From positions 3,912,776 through 3,976,775 of the forward strand of contig NZ_RKRA01000001.1 of assembly GCF_003814705.1 (NCBI RefSeq): a stretch of DNA of 64,000 bases, given 5' to 3'. Shown in pieces: positions 28,821 to 37,183 of the stretch. A program made the position numbers and the translations under genes. The stretch's first letter is position 1; every line of letters begins with the position of its first letter. The DNA comes from Georgenia muralis. GTDB lineage: Bacteria; Actinomycetota; Actinomycetes; Actinomycetales; Actinomycetaceae. The notes beneath the pieces were generated by a model. That model saw only the letters and a program-made list of their open reading frames with translations, did not search any database and had not been told where the DNA came from.

Positions 28821-28845
28821 GGGCCCTTCGACCGACGAAGGCCCC
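28821..28845 (+). terminator. GC-rich hairpin downstream of zorD
   Basis: GGGCCCTTCG and CGAAGGCCCC pair over 9 of 10 positions with the 5-base loop ACCGA. It sits 89 bases after the zorD stop and has no T-run, as is common for actinobacterial terminators. Confidence 0.5.
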
Positions 28846-28855
28846 AAGCACTAGA

Positions 28856-28867
28856 TAGTGATCACTA
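28856..28867. promoter_or_regulatory. Perfect palindrome TAGTGATCACTA, probable operator
   Basis: A perfect 12-base palindrome, TAGTGATCACTA, lies 73 bases before the 63-residue gene and upstream of the HTH gene. GATAGTG at 28855-28860 is repeated inverted as CACTATC about 25 bases further on, giving a second half-site. An autoregulatory site for the HTH protein at 29145 is a natural guess. Confidence 0.45.
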
Positions 28868-28939
28868 AACACGAGACAGCGCACACTATCGGATGCTATG
28901 GTCGTTGGTGCGAGCAGAGAACTCAAGGAAGAGGTCACC

Positions 28940-29131
28940 ATGTCCAAGATCGACGCCCAGCACCTCGCTGCGATGGCCAGCCAGAACATCCGCACGGCAG
29001 ACGCAGTTCGCCGGGACCCTGCAGTTGTGAAGGCTGCCAGGCAATTTGCTGAGGACGGCGCCCAGACAATTCGCTCCGGTACCGAGCTGGCACTCGAGGT
29101 TCGGTCGTCCTGGCGGCGGCACAGCGACTGA
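28940..29131 (+). CDS. Small 63-residue protein preceding the HTH-membrane protein
   Basis: The product starts MSKIDAQHLAAMASQNIR and ends RSSWRRHSD; it is helical and charged and has no motif I recognise. The ATG at 28940 follows AAGGAAGAGG with good spacing, which is why it is preferred to the GTG further upstream. It ends 13 bases before the HTH-membrane gene, so the two form a transcription unit behind a palindromic probable operator. A two-gene toxin-antitoxin-like or effector-immunity pair is possible but not shown. Confidence 0.55.
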   Translation: MSKIDAQHLAAMASQNIRTADAVRRDPAVVKAARQFAEDGAQTIRSGTELALEVRSSWRRHSD

Positions 29132-29144
29132 ACGAGGCTTTGAG

Positions 29145-30368
29145 ATGGACAGTTTCAGCGCGGAGGCTATGGGCCTCACCATCCGCGAGCGGCGTCAGGC
29201 GCAGTCGCCACCGATGACTCAGCAGGAGCTCGCCAGCCTTGCCGAGTACGGAAAGGGTGGGGCCGTCTCGATCTCCAGGGTCGAACGGGGCCTCGTGACC
29301 CCCGGCGAGCGCAGACTCGCGGCCATCGCTCTCGCACTCCAGCTCACTCCCGAGAAGCTCAAGCAGGAGGCGACGGACCGGACCAGGTCACTGGCCGATC
29401 AGGAGAAGCCGAGACCCGCGAGGCTTCGCGAGCAAGTCGCCGAGACGAAGCTTCGCCACGACAAGGTCAATGAGACGGTGGCAGCTCGCTCCAGGACGAC
29501 CCAGGACCTGGCGGAGTCTTTCAACACCTATCACGATGAGGCGCGAGACCACTTCTTCCTCAAGTTTGTCCAACTAGCGGAGACCATCACCGGTGCCCCT
29601 GAACCGAAGATGCCGAGCGAGGCGGAACTGGAGGGCGAGGGTGAAGCACCGACGGCGATACGAATTCAGGCTATGTCGGTCGGCATCGCAAATGCGGTCC
29701 GGGGCGCTGCAACCGGTGTCGCGGCGGGTGCAGCCGCAGGCGGGGCCGCCGCGTACGGCGCCTTCACCGCTGCCGCACTCCTTGGAACCGCCTCCACCGG
29801 CACCGCCATTTCCGCCCTGTCCGGTGTCGCCGCTACCAACGCCACGCTCGCCCTTCTCGGGGGTGGCACGCTAGCGGCCGGGGGGGCTGGCATGGCTGGG
29901 GGCGCCCTTCTACTCACCGGCATGGTTGCCGCACCCGCCGCAGCACTTGCGGCCGCGGGCTTCTACGTCGTCAGGCAGCGGCGGAGCCGAATGGAGGAGG
30001 AACGTCTACGGCGCGAGGTCGAAGCCGCGGAAGCAGCTCTACGGCAGTCCCAGAAGGGCTTCGACGTGATGACCGACGTGCTCGAACGTGCCAGGGAGAT
30101 CATGGAGTACGTCAGCGTTCATGGCACCCACGCCCTCGACAAGTGGCGAACCAGTCTGCCTGCCGAGCCCCGACGATGGGATTCGCTTGGGAGCGAGGGG
30201 CAGCGCCGGTACGGAGAGTTTCTCGAGGTCGCAGGTTGCCTGCTAGCCGTCAGCAGCATCAACGTGAGCGCGCTCCTCACAGCGAAACGGGACGCCGTCG
30301 AGGACATGGCGAAGGCCATCGACGAGACGCTGCTCTACGCGGACAGGACCATCAGGTCGTTTGTGTGA
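29145..30368 (+). CDS. HTH protein with Gly/Ala-rich membrane region
   Basis: The 407-residue protein opens with an XRE-type helix-turn-helix (about residues 8-65; QQELASLAEYG, then ISRVERG and LAAIALALQL). A charged helical linker follows, then about 100 residues (184-282) made almost entirely of Gly, Ala, Ser, Thr and Leu that could form two to four glycine-zipper membrane helices, ending in the basic QRRSR. A coiled-coil segment rich in Glu and Arg and a helical C-terminus complete it. A DNA-binding domain on a glycine-zipper membrane protein is an unusual combination; it may be a membrane-tethered regulator or a pore-forming effector that represses itself. The start follows a 63-residue gene by 13 bases. 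Confidence 0.6.
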   Translation: MDSFSAEAMGLTIRERRQAQSPPMTQQELASLAEYGKGGAVSISRVERGLVTPGERRLAAIALALQLTPEKLKQEATDRTRSLADQEKPRPARLREQVAETKLRHDKVNETVAARSRTTQDLAESFNTYHDEARDHFFLKFVQLAETITGAPEPKMPSEAELEGEGEAPTAIRIQAMSVGIANAVRGAATGVAAGAAAGGAAAYGAFTAAALLGTASTGTAISALSGVAATNATLALLGGGTLAAGGAGMAGGALLLTGMVAAPAAALAAAGFYVVRQRRSRMEEERLRREVEAAEAALRQSQKGFDVMTDVLERAREIMEYVSVHGTHALDKWRTSLPAEPRRWDSLGSEGQRRYGEFLEVAGCLLAVSSINVSALLTAKRDAVEDMAKAIDETLLYADRTIRSFV

Positions 30369-30438
30369 TCCTGGGTCGCCGCCTCGCACCCACAGCTGCC
30401 CGCTCCAGACTCGCCGTCAAGGCTGCCCATCATGAAGC

Positions 30439-31992
30439 TCATGGCGTCAGGTCCAGCTGCATCCACGACAGGTCCTGACCCTCGCCCGCAAGCGTCACGA
30501 GGTCCTCCTGGCGTGCCTGCCCGATGGCCACTCGGTACAGCCCCACTGACTTCTGCAGCTGCCGGTACCGCGAAGACTCGGTGCTCAGCGGCGCCAGTGC
30601 GATGTGCCGCTCGATCTTTGCCGTGCCCTCCGTGAAGATCCAATACGGGTACACCTCACTCTCCCCCGCCGGCCGCCGCTCGGCCGCCGCAAGGAACATC
30701 GCGAACCAGGGGTCATCCACTATGGCGTGGAACGCTGCGCCGTGGTGGCGCTCAGCGACGTTCCGGCGCACTGCGTGTCCCTTGTAGCGATGCACGCGCC
30801 CTTCCCGCTGCTCGAGATCCACCGGGTTGCCGGGAAGGTTCCAGTGCATGACGGCATGGCAGTAGGTGTGGAAGTCCAGCCCTTCCTGGCCCACGCTCGT
30901 GGAGGCGAGCACAAAGGGCCAGAACGGCGAGTTGAACGCCACCCTGACCTTCCCCTCACGCTGCGTAGCATCGTCCTCGGTGGCCGCCCGCCCGAACCTC
31001 ATCGCGAAGTGGGCACGGAGGTGCCGCTGCTCGAGACGGATCCCGGCCTCGTCGATCACGACGTCGTCCATCGCGTTGCGTACGGTCCGGATGCTCGCCG
31101 CGTCCGCCATGACAGCGCTGATCTCGGCTGCCCTCTCCGCACCGGCAGTGTCCTGGAGGCCCTCCGACTCGGTGAGGACGTGCGCGTACTCGTCCAGCAC
31201 CGACTGGAGGTTTCCCTCCACGCAGTGGCGCAGCACCCGCCGCCAGTACGGCAGCCTGCCGTCCGTCTCGGAGCGGAGGATTGAGATGATTTCCGGCCGG
31301 TTGAACAGCGACCGCAGTCCCCACGAGACGATCGAGGCGCTCTCGCGCACGTGCACGTCCGCCAGCACATCGCCTCCACCGGAGACCCGCGACAGGGCGC
31401 GGAGGGCGGCCACGCCCGGGCCTGCCAGCGCGAGATCCGTGAGGACGTCGGCCAGGTCGTCCGGACGTGCGCCGAGATCGGCGACGTCGAATGATGCAGC
31501 CTCCGCAACGTGCTCGACCAGACGTGTGGTGGCGTCCTCAACATCCTCGTCGCCCCATCGGCGCATCATCCGCTGGAACTCCAGCTGCTCGTCACCGTCG
31601 TGAAGACGGTCGAGCGCAAAGGGAGCAGCCCAGTACCACCGCTCGTCCCTCGTGCCTTCCGGATCGGGTAGCGCACTGAGCGCCGCACGAACCCGGCGAT
31701 CAACCTCCGCGCGCACCCGAGAAACGTCAGCGGGCAGCGTGCTCGCCGTCGACCGGGCCACCTCGAGGGGATCCCCCAGGCGGGCCAGCGTGACCGAGGG
31801 GTAAAGAAGTCCGAGCACCGGCATCCCGCTCCGCCGGCCGCCTTCGACCTGGAACCGCAGCGGCGGGGTGATGGTGTGCATGTAGCTGGGCCTCCCCTCT
31901 CCCCCACTGGCGGCACTCGCGCGACGTTCGACCTCGTAGCTGAGCAGGACCGAAACCGCCTTGGGGACGACGTTCCACGCCGAGAACACAAG
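30439..31992 (-). pseudogene. 3' half of an SF2 helicase related to 7979-11269
   Basis: This region encodes about 517 residues that align with the last 530 of the helicase at 7979-11269: RLVFSAWNVVP against RLIFSSWTLVP, ASTSVGQEGLDFH identical, and QREGRVHRYKGHAVRRNVA against QREGRIHRYKGHAVRKNVA. The first ATPase half, including Walker A and the DEFQ box, is missing, and the open frame continues upstream only into unrelated sequence. It cannot be a working helicase. The two are clearly diverged, so it is not a recent local duplication; more likely it is the relic of a second cassette of the same type. The homology ends about 10 bases before a perfect 7-base inverted repeat. Confidence 0.85.
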
Positions 31993-32571
31993 GCGCTCAC
32001 ACCTCTGGCACCAGAGGCCGTTGCTGTTACGTCCGTACGGAAAGCAGGTGAGTCGAGCCGGGGTTGTGTCCGCGGTGTGGTGCGCCGGTGCCGATGCGAG
32101 AGAGGGGGCGGCCTGCGACGTGGTGCTAGCAGGTGTGCCGGCGGGCGGCGTATGAGGAGCGGCGTGCGGCCGCGGGCGGCGTATGAGGAGCGGCGTGCGG
32201 CCGCGCGCGGCGCGATCGCGGTGCGTGTCGTCGACCGGGTGACGACACGGCGGGTCGAGCATGGGGTCGAGGACTGCGTCGGCCGGGTGCTGGCCTCGCC
32301 GGTGGCGTGCACGGTGCTGCTCGAGGAGCTCCTCGCGCACCTCATGGACGAGCGGGGGCTGTGGGACCCGAAGTGGGCGCGGACCGTTGGCGTCGCGATG
32401 CGCCTTGGGATCGCGCGGGGTCCGTGCGGACGCGCCGGACCTGACCTGGTCAACCCCGCACATCTGGGCCAAGCCGCCGAACAGATCTTGGGATCACTAG
32501 AACGACTTCTTCGACGGACTACCGGCGCAGGAGACCAGTTTGTGCTCGACCCAGGCCGGTCGCCCAGGAGC
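31993..32571. other. Decayed 580-base stretch with inverted and tandem repeats
   Basis: No supported gene lies here. It holds the inverted repeat CCTCTGG-CA-CCAGAGG at 32002-32017 and two direct 31-base repeats at 32141-32202. A plus-strand open stretch (about 32200-32480, with LLEELLAHLMDERGLW) looks protein-like but has no start signal or known match. The region separates a truncated helicase from the sacsin-like gene and looks like a deletion scar. Confidence 0.5.
32141..32202. repeat. Two tandem 31-base GC-rich repeats
   Basis: The 31-base unit beginning GCGGGCGGCGTATGAGGAGC occurs twice in perfect tandem (32141-32171 and 32172-32202). Because 31 is not a multiple of three, it would shift any reading frame, which agrees with the stretch being non-coding. 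Confidence 0.8.
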
Positions 32572-35500
32572 TCATCGCTCCTCCGGCTTCGCCCAGCCAA
32601 GGAGGCGACGAGTCGAGTTGATGAGAGCCTTGCCCGTCAAGTCGCGCTCGACGTCAGGCTCGCGGAGGGCTTGCCAACCAGCATCGAACCCAAACTTGGT
32701 CGCTTCGGCCACCGGATTCTGAATCCGGTGGACTACTGCGGCATCGCCGTCCTCTGCGTGTTCCACCACGTACAGCCAGAAGTCGTCTGGATGGGCCCTG
32801 TTCTCCTCGAGCTGGGTGGCGGACATCCACACGCCGAAGCCCGTCCAGGCTCCGCCGATCGATTTGACCTCGATGCGTCTGAGGACGACACCGTTCGCGT
32901 CCCTGGAGAGGACGTCGTAGCCGGGGTTGTTATGCGCTTGCTCCTCCGGGTTCCGACCGCAAGACCGCTCGTACTCGAGCACACGGCGGACGCCCGCGAC
33001 ATCAACTGGTGACTCTTCAGCTGCCCCGTCACCGCTGTCGTCGTGGCCTCGGTCCTCGTTGTCGTACGAGACGAAGGAAGCCATGTGAGTCCGCCGTTGC
33101 CCGCCGCCTGGGTGACGCCGGGTCCGCTTCCGACCCGGAACGGTCGACGACGGTGCATCACCGCCGTCCGCGTTGCCGCCAGACTCGGACTCCCCGCCAA
33201 GTGCCGGGTCTTCCGCTACATCCCCGTCGGAGGAAGCGGGCGGGTCCTGGGAGCGACTTGAGTCGAGGTCGTCGTCCAATGGCGCAGGGGTGACGGGGTC
33301 GAGGTCGAGGTCTTGGACCTCGACGGAGGTCTGGCTGCCCACCCGTTCCCACTCGGTGTAATCCAGATCTCGCACCCCGTACTCGTCGAGGACGGTCATG
33401 GCATCAGCGAGATCGGTGGCCGTCAGGATCTCCAGGATGGATGGCGCCAGCGAGCTCACGTCGATGTCGGGAGCGATGCAAAGCGCGAGCTCTCGAGCAA
33501 TGTGACGGTTGGGGGTCTCCGTTCGAACGATCAGGCGCAGCTCGTCGGGTAGGTAGATCGCTTCCGTTGGTCGGGGCGGATCGACCTGATGCTGGTGCGC
33601 GAATCGGGTGACGTATTCGACTGTGAGGTCGGGCATCACCTCGATGCCGGTCTCGGCCAGTCGCATGAGGTCGTATTGGGCCCCGTCCGCTACGCGCTGC
33701 GCCTCGGCAAGACGCTCGAGCGCCGGCATGCGGTCGTCCACGAGCGCGGCGAGTGACGACGCCTCGTTCGAAGGCGCCTCTTCATTGATGTGCGGGGTGA
33801 TCACTTCCTCGGCAGGCCGGACCCCGGCTGCGGCCAACGCACGATGAGTGGACCGATCACGTCTGATCAGGTTGTCCCTGATCAGCAGAATCGTCTCGGC
33901 AAGCCGACGGCCGTCTGCGAACAGGAGTAGTTCGGGCTTCTCGAGCAGGTCACGCGGGCCGACGGCGGACTTGATCGCGCCCAGTGTCGCCAGCGTCTCT
34001 GCTGACTCCGGGAGATGCTGGTCGAGTAGTTCCCAGCAGCGATGGACAACCCGCTTGGCATCCTCATCGAGCCGTGTGTTGCCAGCAGCTCGGCTGACCC
34101 GGCGCAGTGTTTCCTCGACGTGAGCCGGTTCCGCTGACTCGCTGACCCCGACGCGATCGAAGAAGGCTTGGTAGTCCCGATTGCCCGGCGCTAGAACGTG
34201 CGCCCATTCGCCGAGTCCGGGATCTGACCAGAAGACGGTACTCGGCTCAACGAACGCGCCATCACCAATTTGGATGCACGGTTCGCGGCTTAGCGCCTTG
34301 ACGGCGTGCTCTTCCTTCGCTTGTCCAAGAGTGCGGTACACCTCGGGGTGCAGCCTGCTCTTCCCAGCGACGCAGTGGCGCAAGTGGGCGATGACCATGG
34401 CTGTTCCCGGCGTCCTCTGGACGCCTAGCCACTCCAGGACCGGGGCGAGTCGACCTTGGTCGGTCACATGGAGCGCCAGCTTCTTGCCCTGCGACTCAAA
34501 TAGATACCGCTGAAACGTTGCGAAGATCTCGTTTGGCTTCCCGCGGCCGCCTCCCTCGCACGGAAGCCATGCTGCCGTCTGTAGCGATCGCAACGAACCG
34601 GGGACGGTTTCCGACTCGGGCGGGTTGGGCAGAGCCTCAAGGATCGCCAGTACGACGCCTGCGTCCGGCGCGGCATCTTGCTGTCCGAGTCTGAGAGCGG
34701 CTTCGTTCAAAACCTCATCGCTCGGATGTGTCGACACCCCAAGCCACACGAGCGTCTCGACGAGGTGAGACGCCATGCCGCGGGTGTCAGCGATGGGCGC
34801 TTCAGGTGCGATGAGTGTGAGCGCCGGGTTGGGCAGGTGGACGTTGTTGGCCGGATGTAGTCCGTCGGCGCAGGGGACGATCGGCGTTTGGCGGAGGATC
34901 GCCCGGGCGCCGGGGGCCTGGTCCAACTCGACACGGTGGCGCTGAATGATCTCGAGCACTTGTCGAGCTTGGTCGGCGCTGAGGCCTTTGACCGCAGCCG
35001 GCGCAACATGGCGCAGTAGGTACTCCACGGCGTCGAGCTCCCGGGCTCCGAGTAGGCGCAATAGGTCGGTATGGCCGGCGGTCTTGTCACGGTCCACAAC
35101 GTCGGCGACGCCGAGGAGGTCGTCGAAGTCGGACGATAGCGACAGTTCCGTGAGCGGCCGAAGTTCGCCACCGGCGCTCGGGAAGAGGGGAAGAGCACTG
35201 ACGCGGGCTCCAAGTTCTCGAGCCAGGGCCGCCCGGTGGTTGTCCAGCCAGTCCAGAACCAGGTCGGGCGCCACTTCGAGAGCCGCTGGATCGGCTTCGA
35301 AGATCTCGACCGCTCGCTCAGGGCTGATGTCGTCGCAGAGGTCGATCAGGTTGGGACAGAGCGCAGCCAATCTCGCTGCGTCCACGATCTTCAGGTCGGG
35401 GTCGAGAAGTTCGAAGAGGGCGCGGTCGTCCTCCTCGAGCCTCGATACCTGACACGCAGCCGCATACGTTCCGCCCACGCATGGGACGATCGCCACTTCG

Positions 35501-37020
35501 GCAATATTGGAGTTGGCCAGCAGCGACTTGCCGCGGTCCTGAAGGTGGTCGACAAGGCGCAAGAGCGCCTCGACGTCTGCAGCGGTTAGCAGCGCGTCGT
35601 CGCGCTCCGGCTCCCACGCCTCAGTTATCTCGGATTCTTCCAGCGCCGAAACAACATCGGAGATCCTGAGGACGCTCATGCCGTACTGCGTGAGCGTCGT
35701 CTGCCTCGCCAGTGGCCGAATGGAAGGCGCCAGGACTGGCATGCCCAGCCGGAGCATGACCCCCACGGCGTCGTACTCGTCCTCATCTCGGGGCACAACC
35801 GTCCCGGCCGGCAAGACGGACGTGTCGTCGGCGAGCAGGGCGATGCGAGACCCGGAGGCGAACTCCTTCGCGCGTTCGAAGAACCTGTTGAACACCGCCG
35901 GGTATTCGTCCTTGGCGATCTCGCGATTGACCTTCTCAACATCGACCAGATAGGTCCACACCACTCGGTGACCGAGCTCTTGCGCGATCGTTTCCAGGTT
36001 GTCAGCGATGAGGGTGGCTGCGGCATCGAGCAGGAGGTCGTTCCACTTGCCGCGAAATCCTCGACTGTCGAACTCCACGCCCTTTCGGTCCTGTCGGGGG
36101 AAGAAGGTCGCGTTGATGTGGCCGCTCCAACCGGTTCGAGTGTCGGTCGGGAGATCCGCGAAAATCCTGCCCACAACACTCTCCTCAACAGGCACGGCAA
36201 CCTGGACGACCGAGGATCTCTTCGAGTCGGGCTCGTACTCCTGCTTTAACCGAGACGCACCCTCCGCCTCGCCTTCGAGGAGCAGCCAACCGGAGGTCGC
36301 GCCGTTGACCGTGACGGTGATCCGGTTCTCTTGCCGCTTCCGGACCACGTTGGTCGCCCGTGCGGGCGACTCGACGCTGAGTAGTTGGGTTCGGTCGAGG
36401 AACATCAGCGCGGTTCCGGCTGCTTCGTGCAGTTCCTCTTCGAGCCGGGCAACGTCGGAATCGGTCATCGGAGGGGAGCTCAAGTCTCGGCGCAACGGAG
36501 TCTGTTGCCGGGCCCAAGGCAGGAAGAAGGTTGTTCCGGCCCGGGCGTGATCCCTTGAGCATCCTCCGGGACACAGGACGATCCGTTCATTTTCATCGCG
36601 GGACTCGTCGAGGATCAGGTGTCGCCTTGCCGTGAGGACTTCGGGATGATCGGTGACCTGATAGACGGCCGTGAAGCCCACGCCGAATGCTCCGGTCGTC
36701 CGGGCGTCGTCGGCCTTGTGTCGGCCCGCGACCTGGCGGAATGAGTGCAGGTCGCAACTACGCCGTCCCTCGTCAACTTTCCACGGGCACCGCTTCAAGT
36801 CCTGGCGCTCACAGTCGGTGAACACGGCGGAGTTCCAGACGGTCAGCTCCTCGCGCGACGCGGTGAAGGTAATGCGAGCCGCCTCCGCGTCGTTCGCGTT
36901 CTGCGTCAACTCGTGCAGGAGCGTGCCGCCACCCCCGAGGTCCTTGAGGATGTTCGCAAGGTTCCCAAGGTGATCCGACGCTCTCGAAAGCGTCGTCTGC
37001 TCGCTGGCGGTGCCCGTCAT
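32572..37020 (-). CDS. Sacsin-like HATPase protein with C-terminal DUF3883
   Basis: The 1482-residue protein begins MTGTASEQTT. Its N-terminus is a GHKL/Hsp90-type ATP-binding domain of the sacsin kind: LLHELTQNANDAEAARI holds the Asn that binds magnesium, and TTGAFGVGFTAVYQVTD matches the G-box. A long central region follows with no motif I can name. An acidic, Ser-rich linker leads to a C-terminal DUF3883 domain whose nuclease-like core reads GYDVLS, then EVKSIGG at about residue 1380, then SATQ. The ATG at 37020 is preceded by GGAGG. It is divergent from the type III res gene, with 163 bases between. Such proteins occur often in defence islands and may couple ATP-driven recognition to DNA cleavage; that role is inference. 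Confidence 0.75.
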   Translation of the reverse strand: MTGTASEQTTLSRASDHLGNLANILKDLGGGGTLLHELTQNANDAEAARITFTASREELTVWNSAVFTDCERQDLKRCPWKVDEGRRSCDLHSFRQVAGRHKADDARTTGAFGVGFTAVYQVTDHPEVLTARRHLILDESRDENERIVLCPGGCSRDHARAGTTFFLPWARQQTPLRRDLSSPPMTDSDVARLEEELHEAAGTALMFLDRTQLLSVESPARATNVVRKRQENRITVTVNGATSGWLLLEGEAEGASRLKQEYEPDSKRSSVVQVAVPVEESVVGRIFADLPTDTRTGWSGHINATFFPRQDRKGVEFDSRGFRGKWNDLLLDAAATLIADNLETIAQELGHRVVWTYLVDVEKVNREIAKDEYPAVFNRFFERAKEFASGSRIALLADDTSVLPAGTVVPRDEDEYDAVGVMLRLGMPVLAPSIRPLARQTTLTQYGMSVLRISDVVSALEESEITEAWEPERDDALLTAADVEALLRLVDHLQDRGKSLLANSNIAEVAIVPCVGGTYAAACQVSRLEEDDRALFELLDPDLKIVDAARLAALCPNLIDLCDDISPERAVEIFEADPAALEVAPDLVLDWLDNHRAALARELGARVSALPLFPSAGGELRPLTELSLSSDFDDLLGVADVVDRDKTAGHTDLLRLLGARELDAVEYLLRHVAPAAVKGLSADQARQVLEIIQRHRVELDQAPGARAILRQTPIVPCADGLHPANNVHLPNPALTLIAPEAPIADTRGMASHLVETLVWLGVSTHPSDEVLNEAALRLGQQDAAPDAGVVLAILEALPNPPESETVPGSLRSLQTAAWLPCEGGGRGKPNEIFATFQRYLFESQGKKLALHVTDQGRLAPVLEWLGVQRTPGTAMVIAHLRHCVAGKSRLHPEVYRTLGQAKEEHAVKALSREPCIQIGDGAFVEPSTVFWSDPGLGEWAHVLAPGNRDYQAFFDRVGVSESAEPAHVEETLRRVSRAAGNTRLDEDAKRVVHRCWELLDQHLPESAETLATLGAIKSAVGPRDLLEKPELLLFADGRRLAETILLIRDNLIRRDRSTHRALAAAGVRPAEEVITPHINEEAPSNEASSLAALVDDRMPALERLAEAQRVADGAQYDLMRLAETGIEVMPDLTVEYVTRFAHQHQVDPPRPTEAIYLPDELRLIVRTETPNRHIARELALCIAPDIDVSSLAPSILEILTATDLADAMTVLDEYGVRDLDYTEWERVGSQTSVEVQDLDLDPVTPAPLDDDLDSSRSQDPPASSDGDVAEDPALGGESESGGNADGGDAPSSTVPGRKRTRRHPGGGQRRTHMASFVSYDNEDRGHDDSGDGAAEESPVDVAGVRRVLEYERSCGRNPEEQAHNNPGYDVLSRDANGVVLRRIEVKSIGGAWTGFGVWMSATQLEENRAHPDDFWLYVVEHAEDGDAAVVHRIQNPVAEATKFGFDAGWQALREPDVERDLTGKALINSTRRLLGWAKPEER

Positions 37021-37183
37021 TCCCGATCCTCCAAGTCTCCGGATCACCGTACCGAGGACGGCCGACAGAGTCGGTTGAATCCGTCCGTGGGCGTAGGCGG
37101 GGCTCCAACTCGGGGCGAACCTGCTCATTTCCGTCGGAGGACCTCACTAGGGTGGTCTCCGTGGGAGTGGAGAAGGTGCGCGC

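Noticed and set aside
32141-32202. CRISPR array
   Set aside because: Two copies are in direct tandem with no spacer between them, and no cas gene is nearby.
30439-32472. A complete 677-residue helicase on the minus strand
   Set aside because: The first 160 residues are Pro/Arg/His-rich and unrelated to helicases, and the whole first ATPase half is missing; only 30439-31992 is supported.
31876-33012. 378-codon plus-strand open frame over the scar and into the sacsin-like gene
   Set aside because: It runs through a decayed helicase, tandem repeats of 31 bases that would shift frame, and the antisense of a real gene; only a short middle part looks protein-like.
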